Shown here piece after piece: positions 41,920 through 42,997 of a stretch of DNA of 42,997 nucleotides (its first letter is position 1; every line of letters begins with the position of its first letter). The notes under the pieces were generated by a model. The model was not told where the DNA came from. It searched no databases and saw only the letters and a list, made by a program, of their open reading frames with translations. The stretch comes from an uncultured Lachnospiraceae bacterium. Its GTDB lineage: Bacteria > Bacillota_A > Clostridia > Lachnospirales > Lachnospiraceae. The translations under genes were made by a program, and so were the position numbers. The stretch spans positions 1 to 42,997 of the forward strand of contig CAJTOU010000029.1 in NCBI GenBank assembly GCA_910577835.1, read 5' to 3'.

Positions 41920-42997
41920 ATGAAAAAAGCATATACTTGTTTTTGTACAGATGTAATTCATGAGGGACATTTAAATATTATAAAGGAGGCCCAAAAATAC
42001 GGGGAGGTGATTGTCGGTGTACTGAGTGATGAGGCAATGGTGCGTTATAATCGTTTTCCAGTGGTAAGCTTTGAAGAACGGATACAAATGGTTACAGAGC
42101 TAGAGGGTGTCAGTGATGTAGTGATACAAAAGGATATTATGTATGACCAGATTATAAAAAAGCTTAAACCAGATTATGTGATTCATGGCGATAACTGGAA
42201 AACTGGTCCTATGAAGGCAATCAGAGATAATGTTATCTCAGCGTTAAAGGAATATGGCGGTGAGATAATAGATGTTCCGTACACATACAATGAAAATGTC
42301 CGAAGAATTGATGCGAGGATTCAGGAAAAGCTGGCAATGCCAGAATATAGACGGAAACGTTTAAAACAGTTAATTGGAATGTGTCCAATTGTAAAGACAA
42401 TAGAGGTTCACAGTGGATTAACTGGATTAATAGCAGAAAAAACTGTGGTGGAACATAATGGAGAACTAGGCCAGTTTGATGCAATGTGGATTAGTTCTTT
42501 GTGTGATTCTACGGCAAAAGGAAAGCCCGATATTGAGTTGGTAGACATGACTTCGAGATTTCGGACCATTGATGATGTTATGGAGGTAACAACAAAACCG
42601 ATTATTTTTGACGGAGATACTGGTGGATTGACAGAACATTTTGTTTATACGGTTCGGTCTCTTGAACGTATGGGAGTATCAGCGATTATTATAGAAGATA
42701 AAACAGGACTGAAGAAAAATTCACTGTTTGGCACAGAGGTAGTTCAGACTCAAGATACTATTGAACATTTTTGTGAGAAAATCGAAGCAGGAAAAAAAAT
42801 CCAATTAACAGATGATTTTATGATTATTGCAAGAATTGAAAGTCTTATTTTAGAGCAGGGTATGGAGGATGCTTTAAAACGTGCTTTTGCATATGTAGAG
42901 GCAGGTGCAGATGGTATTATGATTCATAGCAGAAAGAAAGACCCTGCAGAAATACTTGAGTTTTGTGATTTGTTTAGACAACAGAATAAGAATACTC
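41920..42997 (+). CDS. pepM: Phosphoenolpyruvate mutase with N-terminal cytidylyltransferase-like domain, 3'-truncated
   Basis: ATG 41920 with GGGAG upstream; open to the window end (359 residues seen, family usually about 430). Residues 1-~135 are a cytidylyltransferase-like domain with the HxGH motif HEGH (14-17) and HGDNWK. Its second family motif (RTEGISTT-like) is not recognisable: the region after VPYTY reads NENVRRID. Residues ~155 on are PEP mutase: MWISSLCDSTAKGKPD, DGDTGG (231-236), and the signature EDKTGLKKNS (259-268), then MIIARIESL and ADGIMIHSR. It turns PEP into phosphonopyruvate, the entry step of nearly all C-P bond synthesis. The usual next genes (phosphonopyruvate decarboxylase, transaminase) should be downstream. 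Confidence 0.93.
   Translation, partial: MKKAYTCFCTDVIHEGHLNIIKEAQKYGEVIVGVLSDEAMVRYNRFPVVSFEERIQMVTELEGVSDVVIQKDIMYDQIIKKLKPDYVIHGDNWKTGPMKAIRDNVISALKEYGGEIIDVPYTYNENVRRIDARIQEKLAMPEYRRKRLKQLIGMCPIVKTIEVHSGLTGLIAEKTVVEHNGELGQFDAMWISSLCDSTAKGKPDIELVDMTSRFRTIDDVMEVTTKPIIFDGDTGGLTEHFVYTVRSLERMGVSAIIIEDKTGLKKNSLFGTEVVQTQDTIEHFCEKIEAGKKIQLTDDFMIIARIESLILEQGMEDALKRAFAYVEAGADGIMIHSRKKDPAEILEFCDLFRQQNKNT

Noticed and set aside
1..42997. CRISPR arrays, tRNA or rRNA genes, insertion sequences, prophage genes
   Set aside because: I saw no regular repeat-spacer arrays, cloverleaf sequences, transposase or phage motifs. A dedicated tRNA or covariance-model scan was not possible here.

Overview
The window looks like a chromosomal segment of a low-GC, Gram-positive Clostridia species, most like a gut Lachnospiraceae. 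Evidence: AT-rich sequence, strong AGGAGG-type ribosome binding sites, frequent TTG/GTG starts, sigma-A promoters with 17-bp spacing, a cdaA-cdaR-glmM operon, FeoA/FeoB with a FeoB-associated Cys-rich peptide, a methyl-accepting chemotaxis protein, and cytoplasmic GH127/GH43 enzymes. The genus call is inference. I see no rRNA, tRNA, CRISPR array or insertion sequence.

Layout. 1-2351: end of a surface-polymer O-acetylation pair (MBOAT acyltransferase, 5'-truncated by the window edge, and a DHHW/AlgX-like partner). 2466-4063: divergent CbrC-like and SUKH (SMI1/KNR4) genes sharing a promoter region with a palindrome. 4527-7810: ferrous-iron uptake (feoA, feoB, Cys-rich peptide) ending in a Fur-family regulator with no histidine; two copies of a 16-bp palindrome and a Fur-box-like site lie in its control regions. 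7934-12870: a small secreted protein behind a consensus promoter, a leaky terminator, then a lipoprotein, an anchored relative, one ABC ATPase and three membrane subunits. 12940-16908: AraC regulator divergent from GH127 and GH43 enzymes. 16985-19017: tandem paralogues with a formylglycine-generating-enzyme-like C-terminal half. 19181-22897: chemoreceptor, then a redox-type C_GCxxG_C_C domain fused to a degenerate GGDEF and an intact-looking EAL domain.

23052-28576 is a c-di-AMP/cell-wall operon: two membrane proteins, CdaA, CdaR, an HPr-like protein and GlmM. It runs on into a rhamnosyltransferase-like GT2, RmlD and UDP-glucose dehydrogenase (to 31682).

31702-42997 is a more AT-rich surface-glycopolymer locus: epimerases, an LtaS-like phosphoglycerol transferase, LicD, flippase, GT2, metallophosphoesterase, a nucleotidyltransferase, an unfamiliar LDH/MDH-like Rossmann protein and a PEP mutase cut by the window end. 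PEP mutase makes the C-P bond, so the simplest reading is a glycan decorated with a phosphonate that is activated as a nucleotide and attached by LicD. The remaining pathway genes should lie just downstream. This locus, the histidine-free Fur protein and the secreted-protein/ABC operon are the most interesting parts of the window.
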